Positions 32,493 to 32,581 of a stretch of DNA of 32,581 nt are shown piece after piece. The notes beneath the pieces were generated by a model, which was not told the origin of the DNA, ran no database searches, and saw only the letters and a program-made list of their open reading frames with translations. The position numbers were made by a program, and so were the translations under genes. The first letter of the stretch is position 1; every line of letters begins with the position of its first letter. Source of the DNA: Bacteroidales bacterium (GTDB lineage Bacteria > Bacteroidota > Bacteroidia > Bacteroidales > UBA3824); contig JAFYFR010000078.1 of the NCBI GenBank assembly GCA_017543645.1, positions 1-32,581 on the forward strand, in the 5' to 3' direction.

Positions 32493-32566
32493 GGCGAGAT
32501 AGCTCAGCTGGTTAGAGCGTATGATTCATAATCATAAGGTCCCCGGTTCAATCCCGGGTCTCGCTA
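32493..32566 (+). tRNA. tRNA-Met (anticodon CAT, elongator type)
   Basis: 74 bases: acceptor GGCGAGA/TCTCGCT (first pair G-U), D-arm AGCTCAGCTGGTTAGAGC, anticodon stem TATGA/TCATA with loop TTCATAA (CAT), T-arm CCCGG-TTCAATC-CCGGG, discriminator A, no encoded CCA. The TTCATAA loop and non-initiator acceptor favour elongator Met over lysidine-modified Ile2, but sequence alone does not fully exclude the latter. Confidence 0.93.
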
Positions 32567-32581
32567 CTTAGGGTATTTTGA

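Noticed and set aside
1..32581. CRISPR arrays, insertion sequences, integrases or prophage genes
   Set aside because: I found no regularly spaced direct repeats, transposase motifs, integrase motifs or phage structural proteins.

Overview
The window looks like a chromosomal segment of a member of the Bacteroidota, probably Bacteroidales. The signs are promoters of the phylum type (TTG, 19-20 bases, TAnnTTTG) before both tRNAs and the M23 peptidase gene, many lipoproteins with a Cys lipobox, a GldF/GldG fusion, DUF4369-thioredoxin, PKD, BACON and Listeria-Bacteroides-repeat proteins, and a PorT-like barrel. No taxonomic search was possible.

Left half (1-16154) is mostly ordinary core and envelope genes: the 5' part of an AddB-like nuclease gene (edge-truncated, minus), a divergent NRAMP-family transporter behind a gamma-glutamylcyclotransferase-like gene (minus), an M23 peptidase (minus) divergent from mltG (plus), a NupG-type nucleoside permease, a PKD lipoprotein with a Pro-Glu-Pro-Gln tail (minus), a gldF-gldG fusion with a DUF4340-like lipoprotein (plus), a methyl-accepting chemotaxis protein (minus), a DUF4369-thioredoxin lipoprotein (plus), tRNA-Pro(GGG) (minus) and a Cache-HAMP-GAF sensor without output domain (minus).

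Right half (16155-32337) is the unusual part. Behind one recognisable promoter and an untranslated leader of about 285 bases that can fold into a long rod lie eleven genes on the plus strand, mostly spaced 11-35 bases apart or overlapping ATGA. In order: double zinc ribbon plus degenerate FHA; soluble Hanks-type kinase plus FHA with a four-Cys insertion; FHA, membrane segment, coiled coil and trypsin-like protease; an exported protein; PP2C phosphatase with membrane anchor and exported tail; FHA plus multi-span membrane protein; and a 1386-residue FHA-kinase-membrane-YD-repeat protein. An intrinsic terminator follows, then four exported proteins: one with YbjN-like N-domain and C-terminal beta domain, a lipoprotein with a Listeria-Bacteroides repeat, a YbjN-like plus BACON-like plus outer-membrane-barrel protein, and a further YbjN-like protein. 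A tRNA-Met(CAT) with its own promoter closes the window.

My reading is that the right half is a complete phosphothreonine circuit (two kinases, one phosphatase, five FHA readers) wired across the inner membrane to a periplasmic protease, a giant repeat ectodomain and envelope partners. Domain assignments come from visible motifs; the function of the whole, and what it senses, is inference.
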